Positions 18,231 through 26,505 of a stretch of 64,000 bases of DNA are shown one piece after another. Each line of letters starts with the position of its first letter. Position 1 is the first letter of the stretch. The stretch covers positions 821,287-885,286 of the forward strand of contig CAZCMS010000001.1 in assembly GCA_964499935.1 (NCBI GenBank). Reading direction: 5' to 3'. The translations under genes were made by a program, and so were the position numbers. The notes under the pieces were generated by a model that ran no database searches, was not told where the DNA came from, and was given only the letters and a program-made list of their open reading frames with translations. Source of the DNA: CALBGR01 sp964499935. GTDB lineage: Bacteria > Patescibacteriota > Saccharimonadia > Saccharimonadales > UBA4665.

Positions 18231-18875
18231 TCAGTCGTCCGCGCGAAGCGAAAGGTTTCGGGCAGCAAGCGCCTCCGTGATATTTCGCAAGTTCACTGCC
18301 CCCATGATGCTAGGAAGCCAAAAAAGGTAATTCTCTGTCTGCCTGACCAGCTCACCCACCGTGTTGATATTTACTCGTCGTAGCGTGTCGTAGACACCAT
18401 CACTCAGAACTGCAATACCTGAAGACTGCGAATCACGCAGCTCGTCAACAGGGACCGTATGAAGGTTTCTATTACTCCAGTCAACTAGCACGGTCTCGAC
18501 ATTAGGATTGTCCGTCTCAGAACCAAGCACCTCATAGGGTGTGTCAGGGAGAACCAACAAGAATGCATTCTTGATATTGGCGTCCGGGTCACTAGAGAAC
18601 ACTTTTCGTACTACAACATTCGTGGCAAGCATCCGTGAAAAAGCCTGCAAATACTCTGCCAGCGGTGATGCGTAGCTGTGACAAAAGCGAGCAGACTGCA
18701 CCTGAAGTGCGCGCTCCTCAATACTGATAGCCAAATGAGGGCGACCACCAACGAACCTAGACAGAATCTCCATCTTCTGCTTGAGCAACTCGTGCTGCTC
18801 GTCATCAAGCTCGCCCACCACCAAAACTGCGTACTGCGTGCCCTCACTACTAAATTGCGTTGCTGTGTTAGACAT
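18231..18875 (-). CDS. cassette protein, 214 aa, paralogue of the 22.7-kb gene
   Basis: Starts at ATG 18875 after GAGAGGA. Its N-terminus (MSNTATQFSSEGTQYAVLVV, then GELDDEQHELLKQKMEILSRF) matches that of the 22699-23070 protein (AFVVRGEVDEEKAALVMKAI), so the two are related there and diverge later. No membrane segment. Function unknown. Codons are richer in G/C at third positions than the neighbours. The 5' leader carries a 12-bp stem (GTTTTGAATATG / CATATTCAAAAC) and, further up, a 14-nt stretch perfectly complementary to the 3' UTR. Confidence 0.8.
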   Translation of the reverse strand: MSNTATQFSSEGTQYAVLVVGELDDEQHELLKQKMEILSRFVGGRPHLAISIEERALQVQSARFCHSYASPLAEYLQAFSRMLATNVVVRKVFSSDPDANIKNAFLLVLPDTPYEVLGSETDNPNVETVLVDWSNRNLHTVPVDELRDSQSSGIAVLSDGVYDTLRRVNINTVGELVRQTENYLFWLPSIMGAVNLRNITEALAARNLSLRADD

Positions 18876-18949
18876 CTGATGTCCTCTCGGTTGTTTTGAA
18901 TATGACACTCTACACACCACCACGTGCACAAAGCCATATTCAAAACACA

Positions 18950-18963
18950 CTATTTCTATTCTG
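18950..18963 (-). repeat. 5' closing arm of the 18-kb cassette
   Basis: On the minus strand this reads CAGAATAGAAATAG, an exact complement of the 3' UTR arm CTATTTCTATTCTG (18130-18143, minus). Upstream lies TTTTTGCTCGCAGATGTA, almost the same as at the 23-kb cassette. Confidence 0.75.
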
Positions 18964-19120
18964 TTAAATTACATCTGCGAGCAAAAATAGTAGCTCAAGC
19001 AAATCTTCAATATTATGCCATAGTTAATATACAAAAACAATTCATTCACATCACAGCCTCCGCACCTACTCAGTGAAAAATTGTAATTATATATCATATG
19101 TGACATAGTAAGATTTAATC

Positions 19121-19921
19121 ATGAATATCCCTGAATCTGTGCATGAATTAACCGATCAGCTCTTGGAAGCTGCATTTTATTATGAAGGTGTTTCAGCATC
19201 AGTCAGACAAGGAAATCACGAGCACACTAAACGCGCCATCGGAACCGTACTACTTGACGATTGGGAGACCGAAGATCGTGCTACCGCACACGCCCTGCAT
19301 GCAGCTACAGGTTTTGCATGCACTCCAAGCACCGAACAGGTACTAAAAGGGAGGCCTCACGACCAAGGGGTTGCGCAGGAAGTTGCCGAAAACATGGCCG
19401 ACCTTGCAGCTCATATCCTGCAAACTCCCGAATTATACGAAACCGGAATAGAACGTAGGGGAAATAAAAATGCGCTTACTGGGCTCGTAACAGAAATTGC
19501 TATTTTAGCGACCCTATGGAAAGGTATTGCCCATGGGCATCGCGAGGAGAAGTACTATGCACTACCAGCAACTTACGACCAAGATGTATCCGGAATAATC
19601 GATGGATACCACACGGGCGTAGACATCATTCTAAGGAAAAGTGGGGAACCAAAGAAAAAAGGTTTTATACAAGCAAAAACCAGCTCTAACTATCTACAAT
19701 TTAACCCAGGAAGAAAAATATACCGACCGGGCATAGCCGTTATGACACCCGCGCTACTACTAGAAGATCCGCAGGCAAGAGGCCATGATCTGCTTGAAGT
19801 GGTAGCTTCGGATGATATACCTATGATTTGGCGCGCAAATCGCAATGCAGACACACTCTTGGCGCAGGCAGCAATACAGAAACGCTTATTCCGTAAGCTT
19901 AATCTGCAGACAACAACTTAG
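19121..19921 (+). CDS. hypothetical protein, possible PD-(D/E)XK nuclease fold
   Basis: 266 residues, soluble, no family recognised. The segment GYHTGVDIILRKSGEPKKKG followed by FIQAKTSSNY has the spacing of a PD-(D/E)XK nuclease core: an acidic residue ending a strand (V-D) and, after a turn, a strand bearing Q-x-K, a known variant of E-x-K. An upstream acidic helix (TGLVTEIAILATLWKGI) could supply the remaining Glu. If correct it would be a restriction- or repair-type nuclease. CATAGT lies 11 nt before the start. Confidence 0.6.
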   Translation: MNIPESVHELTDQLLEAAFYYEGVSASVRQGNHEHTKRAIGTVLLDDWETEDRATAHALHAATGFACTPSTEQVLKGRPHDQGVAQEVAENMADLAAHILQTPELYETGIERRGNKNALTGLVTEIAILATLWKGIAHGHREEKYYALPATYDQDVSGIIDGYHTGVDIILRKSGEPKKKGFIQAKTSSNYLQFNPGRKIYRPGIAVMTPALLLEDPQARGHDLLEVVASDDIPMIWRANRNADTLLAQAAIQKRLFRKLNLQTTT

Positions 19922-19962
19922 ATTGATTGACGTGCCCACAACAGATTGCTACTATAAAATCA

Positions 19963-20028
19963 ATGAATACAACAAAAGCCCAAATTTTGTGCTGTGATAT
20001 CGGTCTTGCGGAATCTTGTTGTCTATAA
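19963..20028 (+). CDS. 21-codon leaderless ORF with two Cys-Cys pairs (candidate leader peptide)
   Basis: TACTAT ends 7 nt before ATG 19963, the same spacing as the proven-looking genes here. The peptide is MNTTKAQILCCDIGLAESCC plus Leu. It stops 33 nt before an intrinsic terminator and about 75 nt before the next gene, the arrangement of a transcription attenuator. Cysteine-rich leaderless leader peptides that sense cysteine are known in mycobacteria; the parallel here is inference. Confidence 0.4.
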   Translation: MNTTKAQILCCDIGLAESCCL

Positions 20029-20061
20029 AATTATCTCTATTAAATCAAAACAACGTAACGT

Positions 20062-20092
20062 AAGACCTCGAAACGAACGAGGTCTTTTTATT
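20062..20092 (+). terminator. intrinsic terminator between the Cys-Cys ORF and the next gene
   Basis: AAGACCTCG pairs with CGAGGTCTT (9 bp, 7-nt loop), followed by TTTATT. It lies just 13 nt before ATG 20105, so it must be bypassed or regulated for the downstream gene to be read from the upstream promoter. Confidence 0.85.
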
Positions 20093-20104
20093 CAGGAAAA
20101 AACT

Positions 20105-20521
20105 ATGAACATCTCAACACAAGGCGAAACTAATACCTACCACACACTTCGCGCAGAACAACTGCAAGCAGTATACGTGTCACTTCTTGGTGGTGTGGCA
20201 CTATCAGGCGAAAATGATCACCCCGACATTGAAACAATCTGGAGCGAGCTTGGTGATCAAGCGACCATACAACAAGGAACCATACATGGAGTCTTTGGGC
20301 CAAATGATGTCTTAATTGAACTTGGCAGTAATCCTGGAGGACATATAACAATCTCTGCAAAAACAGCCGATGGCATCGAAGAAATTCGATTAGACACACA
20401 TAATGGCAAGCCTAATTTCGCAATCACCGCCCAACTAAGCACTAAGCTTAGCTCCTCCCAGACTAACTACGCCATACCTAACGTCCAGTCGGAGGGAAAA
20501 ACACTCCTCCAGAACGACTAA
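20105..20521 (+). CDS. hypothetical protein, 138 aa
   Basis: Begins MNISTQGETNTYHTLRAEQL and is soluble, with strands around 60-100 (GTIHGVFGPNDVLIELGSN, GGHITISAKTADGIEEIRL). CAGGAAAA upstream can act as SD. No family recognised. It lies directly behind an intrinsic terminator and a tiny Cys-rich ORF, suggesting regulation by attenuation. Its last 44 nt overlap the convergent gene 20478-21200. Confidence 0.55.
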   Translation: MNISTQGETNTYHTLRAEQLQAVYVSLLGGVALSGENDHPDIETIWSELGDQATIQQGTIHGVFGPNDVLIELGSNPGGHITISAKTADGIEEIRLDTHNGKPNFAITAQLSTKLSSSQTNYAIPNVQSEGKTLLQND

Positions 20522-21200
20522 TCGACTCTAAGTTACGCTGATGTTCCGCTGCCTCTTCTGCGAATTGCTTACGATTTTTATCGATTGTTTTTTGGTCTTT
20601 TTTAGTTACATCTATAATTCCACGGATGGCAGTAATACCAGGGTCAATAATAGCATCGAACAAGCGCTCAACTTCAGTAGCCTTAAGGTCTCGCACTAAT
20701 TCTGGAGGACTAATAAATGGTCTATGTTGGGACGTAAAATTTCCATACCGAATTTTACGCACACCACCCGTGTCTGTGCTCGTAAATGCGGTTCGAGATA
20801 CAAGACTTCTACCGTCAGGACTAAACTCGTATACCTGTAGTTGAGCAGTCGGAGCAATATGAGGCGCCTCTACATCTACATTCGCGTCCACGCCTTCCTC
20901 GAGGAGCATCATGGAGCTCAGCGGTACACGTCGAACCATCCTCTCTGGCTGAAAAGCATATACAACTTGAAATTCTTCTACATCAAGTCTGTGCGTAAGA
21001 CAATTCTCGCCAAACTCAATCTTACCAGAGTTTAATTCTCTAATATCAAAAGATCGATCTTCTGTTTGTCGCCCAAAATCAAACCGATCGGCCGGTGGAT
21101 GATTATCATCACCGAGCTCGGCAATTCTATCGCTGACTAACTGCTGGAAAGGATCCAGATTAAATTGCGGATTAGCAATTCCTCCGTCTGTCAATGCCAT
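20478..21200 (-). CDS. hypothetical protein, 240 aa
   Basis: Starts at ATG 21200 with TTAGGAGA upstream. Soluble; N-terminal half mixed alpha/beta (TEDRSFDIRELNSGKIEFGE, VVYAFQPERMVRRVPLSSMM), C-terminal ~60 residues a Lys/Glu-rich helix (VTKKDQKTIDKNRKQFAEEAAEHQ) that may form a coiled coil, then SGGVFFPPTGR. No family recognised. Overlaps the convergent gene at its 3' end by 44 nt. Confidence 0.65.
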   Translation of the reverse strand: MALTDGGIANPQFNLDPFQQLVSDRIAELGDDNHPPADRFDFGRQTEDRSFDIRELNSGKIEFGENCLTHRLDVEEFQVVYAFQPERMVRRVPLSSMMLLEEGVDANVDVEAPHIAPTAQLQVYEFSPDGRSLVSRTAFTSTDTGGVRKIRYGNFTSQHRPFISPPELVRDLKATEVERLFDAIIDPGITAIRGIIDVTKKDQKTIDKNRKQFAEEAAEHQRNLESISRSGGVFFPPTGR

Positions 21201-21344
21201 AGATTCTCCTAACTGAATTTATCGGTGCTATACCTTGCATAATACCAAAATATCCTCAATAAAACACCTGATATGCAGCTATTGTTGCTTATACTTGCAT
21301 TTAATTATATTTTCTGCTATAATATCAATATTAGGAGTTTACCT

Positions 21345-22022
21345 ATGTCACGATTACGTTCACGCCAACCTTATTCTAGTAGAGAGCGAGCAAATAGATC
21401 TGCTGGCCCTAAAGAGATGTCCGAGGATATCTATATCCCTCGCCAACAATTCCACAGGGCAGAAAAGGGAGCTACAGATCGAGTAATGCACATTCATCGC
21501 TCACTTGCGAGACAAGGTGAGATAGGCACCACCGCCATGCTTGCTATCGTAGGCTCAATGCCTCGTGATATTTCTGTACATAGGCGCGCTACTGTAACAC
21601 TCGGAGTCTCGATGCTCGATGCGACAAACCTGACACGCCACAAAAAGTTTACGTCCCGCGATCCAAACTACGACCCAGAAGCACTGAGGCGCACAATTAA
21701 ACGAAATGTACCGAGCTTCAGAAAGCCTCTTGGCGAAATTTCAGTGAAAGATGTAATCCAAATAGGCAGCAAGCGAGCTCCGGCGCTTGCGCTAGAAGTG
21801 GCTAGTCCTCAGCTGGATGAAGAGATGGATGCGATTAATGCAATCGTTGCCTTACAACGAGGCGACTCAAGTGTAGAAATAGATGTCAAGCCTCACATAT
21901 CAATAGCGACTTTCCCTGGGCTGAGAGAAATCCCTCAGAATATTTTGGATGCAGTCCACGAAGCAGCGCCCAACCACATTGACCTAGATCCGGGTGAGTT
22001 TTATGGTCGTGACTGGGAATAA
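21345..22022 (+). CDS. hypothetical protein, 225 aa
   Basis: ATG 21345 is preferred because TTAGGAG lies 7 nt upstream and TATAAT a further 20 nt upstream; an earlier in-frame start would include a hydrophobic stretch overlapping the promoter. The N-terminus is Arg-rich (MSRLRSRQPYSSRERANRSA). Near the end, VKPHISIATFPGL holds one H-x-S/T-type motif as in 2H phosphoesterases, but the required second motif is not clear, so this is only a hint. Function unknown. Confidence 0.6.
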   Translation: MSRLRSRQPYSSRERANRSAGPKEMSEDIYIPRQQFHRAEKGATDRVMHIHRSLARQGEIGTTAMLAIVGSMPRDISVHRRATVTLGVSMLDATNLTRHKKFTSRDPNYDPEALRRTIKRNVPSFRKPLGEISVKDVIQIGSKRAPALALEVASPQLDEEMDAINAIVALQRGDSSVEIDVKPHISIATFPGLREIPQNILDAVHEAAPNHIDLDPGEFYGRDWE

Positions 22023-22053
22023 ATAAGCAGAAATTGCAAGCCAAAACTTATAT

Positions 22054-22470
22054 TTACACGCTCAAAGAAGATTCTAATGCTGCCGTGAGTTTAGTACGAT
22101 CAGCTTCGGGCATTGGTTCATTTGTGTAGGTTTTTGGAGCTTCCGGTAAGGTGATCGGTTTGCCCCATGTATCAGTCTTGTTCCTTCCGTATATATGCAC
22201 ATGGAAGAACGGCTCGGCATCGGGCAACAATCCCCAATTTCCATTCGCTTGGATATTAAACCAAGGTGCCAACTGTAAATCTTCCATAATATTACAAGTT
22301 TTGGATGCAAGCTTGAATGTAGATTCCGCTAACTCAATATCCTGCCATGCGTTAGCGACCCTGCGCTTTGGAGTAACAATTACGTGCAAACCCTCCTCGT
22401 AAGTGGTGTGGGGATTTTTGGGAGTACTGATGGTAAACGTATCATTCTCCCAAAGCGTAAAGATATTCAT
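22054..22470 (-). CDS. HIT-like protein
   Basis: 138 residues. The motif FFHVHIYGRNKTD near residue 88 is an H-x-H histidine-triad-type sequence, and the preceding fold (EGLHVIVTPKRRVANAW; FKLASKTCNIMEDLQLAPWFN) fits the HIT superfamily, whose members hydrolyse or transfer nucleotides. The third His of H-x-H-x-H is replaced (H-V-H-I-Y), so activity is uncertain. TATACT ends 6 nt before ATG 22470, so it is probably leaderless. Confidence 0.65.
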   Translation of the reverse strand: MNIFTLWENDTFTISTPKNPHTTYEEGLHVIVTPKRRVANAWQDIELAESTFKLASKTCNIMEDLQLAPWFNIQANGNWGLLPDAEPFFHVHIYGRNKTDTWGKPITLPEAPKTYTNEPMPEADRTKLTAALESSLSV

Positions 22471-22609
22471 AAGCGCAGTATAGCAAAAAAGACCCCTGGC
22501 AAGGGAGGTCTTGCATAATTCTTTGGGGCATCACGGGCATTTATATATCAGTGTGGCTTTACCTCAAAACTCGACGTATCGAATACTCAGGTAAAAACAG
22601 AGTAGAAAC

Positions 22610-22698
22610 AAAAAGATGAGGAGCGGGCAGGGGGGCGACGAAGTGAAGAGCAGGAGCTCACCAAGGCGAAAGCCTTGTCTTCGTTGCCCCTTGCAGAT
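22610..22698 (-). repeat. three-way-junction 3' element, copy 2
   Basis: Same layout as at 18.1-18.2 kb: an outer stem (minus strand GGGGCAACGAAGA with TCTTCG/TTCGTCGCCCC), a perfect CAAGGC-TTTC-GCCTTG hairpin (one loop base more) and a GAGCTCC-containing second hairpin. Outer-stem bases differ from copy 1 while pairing is largely kept. The arm 22597-22609 beyond it is complementary to the 5' leader. Confidence 0.65.
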
Positions 22699-23070
22699 CT
22701 ACTCCACAGCGGCAAAATCCTTCAGGATCGTTGCGTTGGGATACTTCCTGCGTGCCTCCGACGGGTCAAAGGGAGCAGAGAGAGGCCTGTTACGACCGAG
22801 GATGACCAAACTGACCATCTCAGGCTGAATATGCTGCCACCTCAAGGTGTATAGCACATTATTGTGAACATACACGTGGCCGTACACCACATCAACCAAA
22901 CCGTAGAGCCTGGCGTCTTCAAAAAACACCTCGATCGTGATGCATGAACCGACCTCCGTCAAGCAGGAGATGGCCTTCATGACCAAGGCAGCCTTCTCTT
23001 CGTCCACTTCACCACGCACCACAAACGCTTTCCTGTTGTCCGTGCTGGCGACCGTTTGCGTCTTGGACAT
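22699..23070 (-). CDS. cassette protein, 123 aa, paralogue of the 18.2-kb gene
   Basis: ATG 23070 lies behind GAAAGGA. MSKTQTVASTDNRKAFVVRG then EVDEEKAALVMKAISCLTE align with the start of the 18231-18875 protein; the rest differs (RLYGLVDVVYGHVYVHNNVLYTL). Soluble, function unknown, GC-rich third positions. The leader carries nested inverted repeats (GACAAT...ATTGTC, TTAGATA...TATCTAA) and an upstream block, TTTTTTGCTCGCAAATGTA, shared with the paralogue. Leader arm 23171-23183 pairs with the 3' UTR. Confidence 0.78.
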   Translation of the reverse strand: MSKTQTVASTDNRKAFVVRGEVDEEKAALVMKAISCLTEVGSCITIEVFFEDARLYGLVDVVYGHVYVHNNVLYTLRWQHIQPEMVSLVILGRNRPLSAPFDPSEARRKYPNATILKDFAAVE

Positions 23071-23296
23071 TACGTCCATTCCTTTCATCGATTGACAATC
23101 ATTAGATACAGCACACAAAGCACGTGTTCCACAAAACACACTCAAAATGCTATATCTAACCAAAACAATTGTCTCTACTCTGTAAACATACATTTGCGAG
23201 CAAAAAAGCGCGTATAACGCTACGCTCTAGCAAACTAACTTCATTATACCATATATTCAAAATATATGCAAGTTGCGTATCAACTTCAAAGCTCTT

Positions 23297-23384
23297 TGGT
23301 ACCGCGGGCCGGACTTGAACCGGCACGAGCATAAAGCTCACAAGATTTTGAGTCTGGCGTGTCTACCAATTCCACCACCGCGGC
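23297..23384 (-). tRNA. tRNA-Leu (anticodon CAA)
   Basis: 88-nt class II tRNA on the minus strand. The acceptor is GCCGCGG with its 3' partner, the D-loop has AATTGGTAGACAC, the anticodon loop is CTCAAAA, the long variable arm GTGAGCTTTATGCTC follows, then T-arm GGTTCAAGTCC; CCA is encoded. Confidence 0.95.
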
Positions 23385-23483
23385 ACAAAACAGTTTTGAA
23401 TCCTTACGCTACACTAAAAACACTAGAAGCATAGGTAACAGAGGTATATTGTACTATACTTGTAAGTGGAAGGCTAGAAATTT

Positions 23484-24764
23484 ATGGCACAGAACCCGCT
23501 ATTTCCAACTCCAGGCGACAAAAAAGACGACACAGCATCGTCTGGTTACGTATTGCCAAAAGGTGAAAAAGCAAATATACAGCCCAAAGAATCTCATAAA
23601 GAACATAACGCGGCAGCGAATATTGTTCGGCAAAAGCTTGCCAAAATCTATGCAACCGAACCTGATGTTAAAAAAGAGTTAAAAGAACTACCTGATGCTC
23701 AAAAACCACTCTCAAAGCATCAGCATTTTTTGCAAAACCTACAAAAAAAGGCTACTTCTGTTGCTGAAATTCAAACCAAATGGCACGAATACTACACCAA
23801 CCTCATCGAGGAAGAAAAACATCAAGTATGGAGAGAATTCTACAGCGAACAGTCTAAGCACTCTCGTTACGCACAATTCACCAGCAAAGAGCACCCTGTA
23901 GAACAATCAAAGAATGGCGTAGTCGTATCAACAAAACACGAAATTGCGACTGCCTCTGCATCGCAAAAGCGCTTGCGTGATGCACGCTCTGCAAAAGAGA
24001 TCAAAGAGGGAATTGGGCGTAAAATTGATAAATCAGCCCTTAAAGACAAACACCACCCACTTCGATCATTGTTCTTCGGTCTTGGCATTGGGTTCACCAT
24101 GCTTGTAGTACTCTTGTTTGGACTTTTCAATGAAATGATCATTGCACCGTTTATACAGCCGAGTCGTAACGTCAGCGCCACGCCTATAATTATCAATAAC
24201 GATGGCATCGCTGCCGACGGCTCAACTAAAATCATTATCCCTAAAATTAACGTTGAAATTCCTGTCGATTATAACGTGGCGTCTATGGCAGAGCATGACA
24301 TTCAAAAAGGACTCGAAAACGGAGTCGTGCACTACCCCTCAACAACCCTACCCGGCGAAGTAGGGAACGCAGCGTTTTTTGGGCATTCCAGCAACAATAT
24401 ATTCAATCCTGGTAAATATAAATTTGCGTTTGTAATGCTTAGCAACCTACAGTCTGGCGACATCTTTTATCTCACCCATAACAAAAAGGTATACACCTAT
24501 AAAGTATTCGAGAAAAAAGTAGTTAACCCTGATGAAACATGGATACTAAATCCTGTCGAAGGAAAGCCTGCCACCGCAACACTTATTACCTGTGACCCTC
24601 CAGGTACAACATTACATAGACTTGTAGTTTGGGGTGAGCAAATAACCCCAGATCCATCAACGAATACTACAGCTACAGAAACACAGCCGGTTAATAAGGA
24701 TGATCAAGATATTATTGGCCCCTCTACATCTCTATGGAGCCGGTTTACGAATTGGCTGCTATAA
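23484..24764 (+). CDS. sortase (class D/E-like) with long cytosolic N-terminus
   Basis: 426 residues. A charged N-terminal region of ~190 residues precedes one membrane helix (about 195-218) and the sortase beta-barrel. Catalytic residues are His301 (FFGHSS), Cys370 (LITCDPPG) and Arg379 (LHRLVVWGEQ). Sortases join surface proteins to the envelope or to each other; such enzymes fit an epibiont's attachment needs, though no sorting-signal substrate is adjacent. The N-terminal region is unusually long. GGAAGG lies upstream of ATG 23484. Confidence 0.9.
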   Translation: MAQNPLFPTPGDKKDDTASSGYVLPKGEKANIQPKESHKEHNAAANIVRQKLAKIYATEPDVKKELKELPDAQKPLSKHQHFLQNLQKKATSVAEIQTKWHEYYTNLIEEEKHQVWREFYSEQSKHSRYAQFTSKEHPVEQSKNGVVVSTKHEIATASASQKRLRDARSAKEIKEGIGRKIDKSALKDKHHPLRSLFFGLGIGFTMLVVLLFGLFNEMIIAPFIQPSRNVSATPIIINNDGIAADGSTKIIIPKINVEIPVDYNVASMAEHDIQKGLENGVVHYPSTTLPGEVGNAAFFGHSSNNIFNPGKYKFAFVMLSNLQSGDIFYLTHNKKVYTYKVFEKKVVNPDETWILNPVEGKPATATLITCDPPGTTLHRLVVWGEQITPDPSTNTTATETQPVNKDDQDIIGPSTSLWSRFTNWLL

Positions 24765-24843
24765 GGAGCAGAACAGATTACATCATAAAGCAATGAATCT
24801 GTCTTCAATTTCAGATTCGATTTGCACAGAGCAGCTATTAACC

Positions 24844-26352
24844 CTAGAGATCAGCTTCTGTGCGCAATGGAGTGGCAGTCAAAACAACACCTTGCTGACC
24901 ATCTGCGCGTGGAGCAAATGTGTATAGATATTCATAATCTCTATCAAATGCTGATTCATACACCGAGCTTGCAGGCACTAGTGTACGTTTATTGAGGTTA
25001 TCGTAATCAAATACAACTTGTTTACCGCCACTGACATAACTAAATCGATTGCCATCCATCCATGGAGCCTTTAGCTGAGGCTCATCAATCGCATATTTTA
25101 TGCGATACTGGAATGCCTGCTCTCTATCGATATCATATACATGGAATGACTTGCTACCCTGCAGGGCAATGTACTGGGCATTTGCAGAAAACGAAACATT
25201 ATTTGGATCAGTCACGCGCAAAGAGAATACAGAGCCTGCTTTTTTGGCATCCTCACGAGAAAGTTGCGCAGCAGGGTTCTTGTACACTATCACTCTGCCT
25301 TCCGCTTTTGAGCCAGCAACAATGTACCAATCTCCATCAAACCGTGCTGCATCAAGTAGATACTTATCGCTCGACTTGATAGTGCGAAGGGTATATTCTT
25401 TGCCATTATCGTATACTTTCGCACTCACTTTGCCCTCAGGGACATCTTTGGCGGTAATATATACTACTGTATCTTTGCCATGGGACTTGAACGCTACTAC
25501 ATCTTTGAGCACAGGTGTTTGTGTTGGATCACCTAACGAAGCCCGCGTAAGTACCCCGGTGGATACATTATGCAGATAGTATGTATCGGGCTTCTTATCG
25601 AGAAGGGTAACATCAATTTCATTTGCGTCTATCGATAATTCACGTGACAAATTATACGACCCCTCTGGACGCTGACGGTCAACTAAAATATATTCTGATT
25701 TCTGTTCGCCAGCAGCTGTATACGAACGCTTAAACAATATGTGTCGATTATTATTAGACCACTCGATTACTTTTGTCTGAGCAGGGGTTGATGATTCGGT
25801 GAGCAACTGAGGATTTATTTTGAAAGATTCTGGCGTGCCAACTGTTTCCTGATTTTTTGACAAATCAAATGTTTCAAACAATGTTTCGTCATCTGCGGTA
25901 GGACGCACTATGAGCCAGCGTCTATCTGGACTTTGGGTAGTAAGCACTGGATCTGCTTCGTATGCTTTAACATTAGCTGGCTTTAAGTTAGTCGGGAATA
26001 ATAACGGGTACACATAATGATTAACACTACCGCCCTCGACTTGTATGGTCCTCTTCCAGCTATCGTAGCCTTGACGGGAGATGTCAAGATCATACTGTCC
26101 AGCCGTGAGGTTAAGCTTGGTATTTGTATCGTTTGCGCGCACTCCGTTCACGTGTAACTGCGCTCCTGACGGCTGAGATGAAACGAACACAAGTCCTTTT
26201 TGCACGAGGTCACCCTTACGGGTCACGCCAAATCCGTATGCGTAATGAATTAATATTGTTGCAGCAAGCGTAATTGCAATCGCCACCAAAGCATAACCTG
26301 TAAACAGGCGTATGGTGTGATTTCTTCTTTTTTTAGGGTCCAGAAAATCCAT
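24844..26352 (-). CDS. PEGA-domain membrane-anchored surface protein
   Basis: 502 residues. A short basic cytosolic start, a helix near 17-40, then a PEGA domain (about 52-112): VSSQPSGAQLHVNGVRAND, LTAGQYDLDISRQGYDSWKR. The remaining ~380 residues are beta-rich with WD/propeller-like strand repeats. PEGA domains bind the cell wall or polysaccharide at the surface. TAGTAT ends 8 nt before ATG 26352. It converges on the sortase gene, but no sorting signal is visible at its C-terminus. Confidence 0.82.
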   Translation of the reverse strand: MDFLDPKKRRNHTIRLFTGYALVAIAITLAATILIHYAYGFGVTRKGDLVQKGLVFVSSQPSGAQLHVNGVRANDTNTKLNLTAGQYDLDISRQGYDSWKRTIQVEGGSVNHYVYPLLFPTNLKPANVKAYEADPVLTTQSPDRRWLIVRPTADDETLFETFDLSKNQETVGTPESFKINPQLLTESSTPAQTKVIEWSNNNRHILFKRSYTAAGEQKSEYILVDRQRPEGSYNLSRELSIDANEIDVTLLDKKPDTYYLHNVSTGVLTRASLGDPTQTPVLKDVVAFKSHGKDTVVYITAKDVPEGKVSAKVYDNGKEYTLRTIKSSDKYLLDAARFDGDWYIVAGSKAEGRVIVYKNPAAQLSREDAKKAGSVFSLRVTDPNNVSFSANAQYIALQGSKSFHVYDIDREQAFQYRIKYAIDEPQLKAPWMDGNRFSYVSGGKQVVFDYDNLNKRTLVPASSVYESAFDRDYEYLYTFAPRADGQQGVVLTATPLRTEADL

Positions 26353-26505
26353 ATGTATCTATACTATTATATCCCGAGTCGAGGAGTAATGAAAATATAA
26401 ATTATAATGGCTAAAATACTTGCGACTATCGAACACAAGCGGTAAGATAAAGACATCTCGCCGTCGCTAGCGAATATTGAATTAATGGGGTATTAATTAA
26501 ATCTT

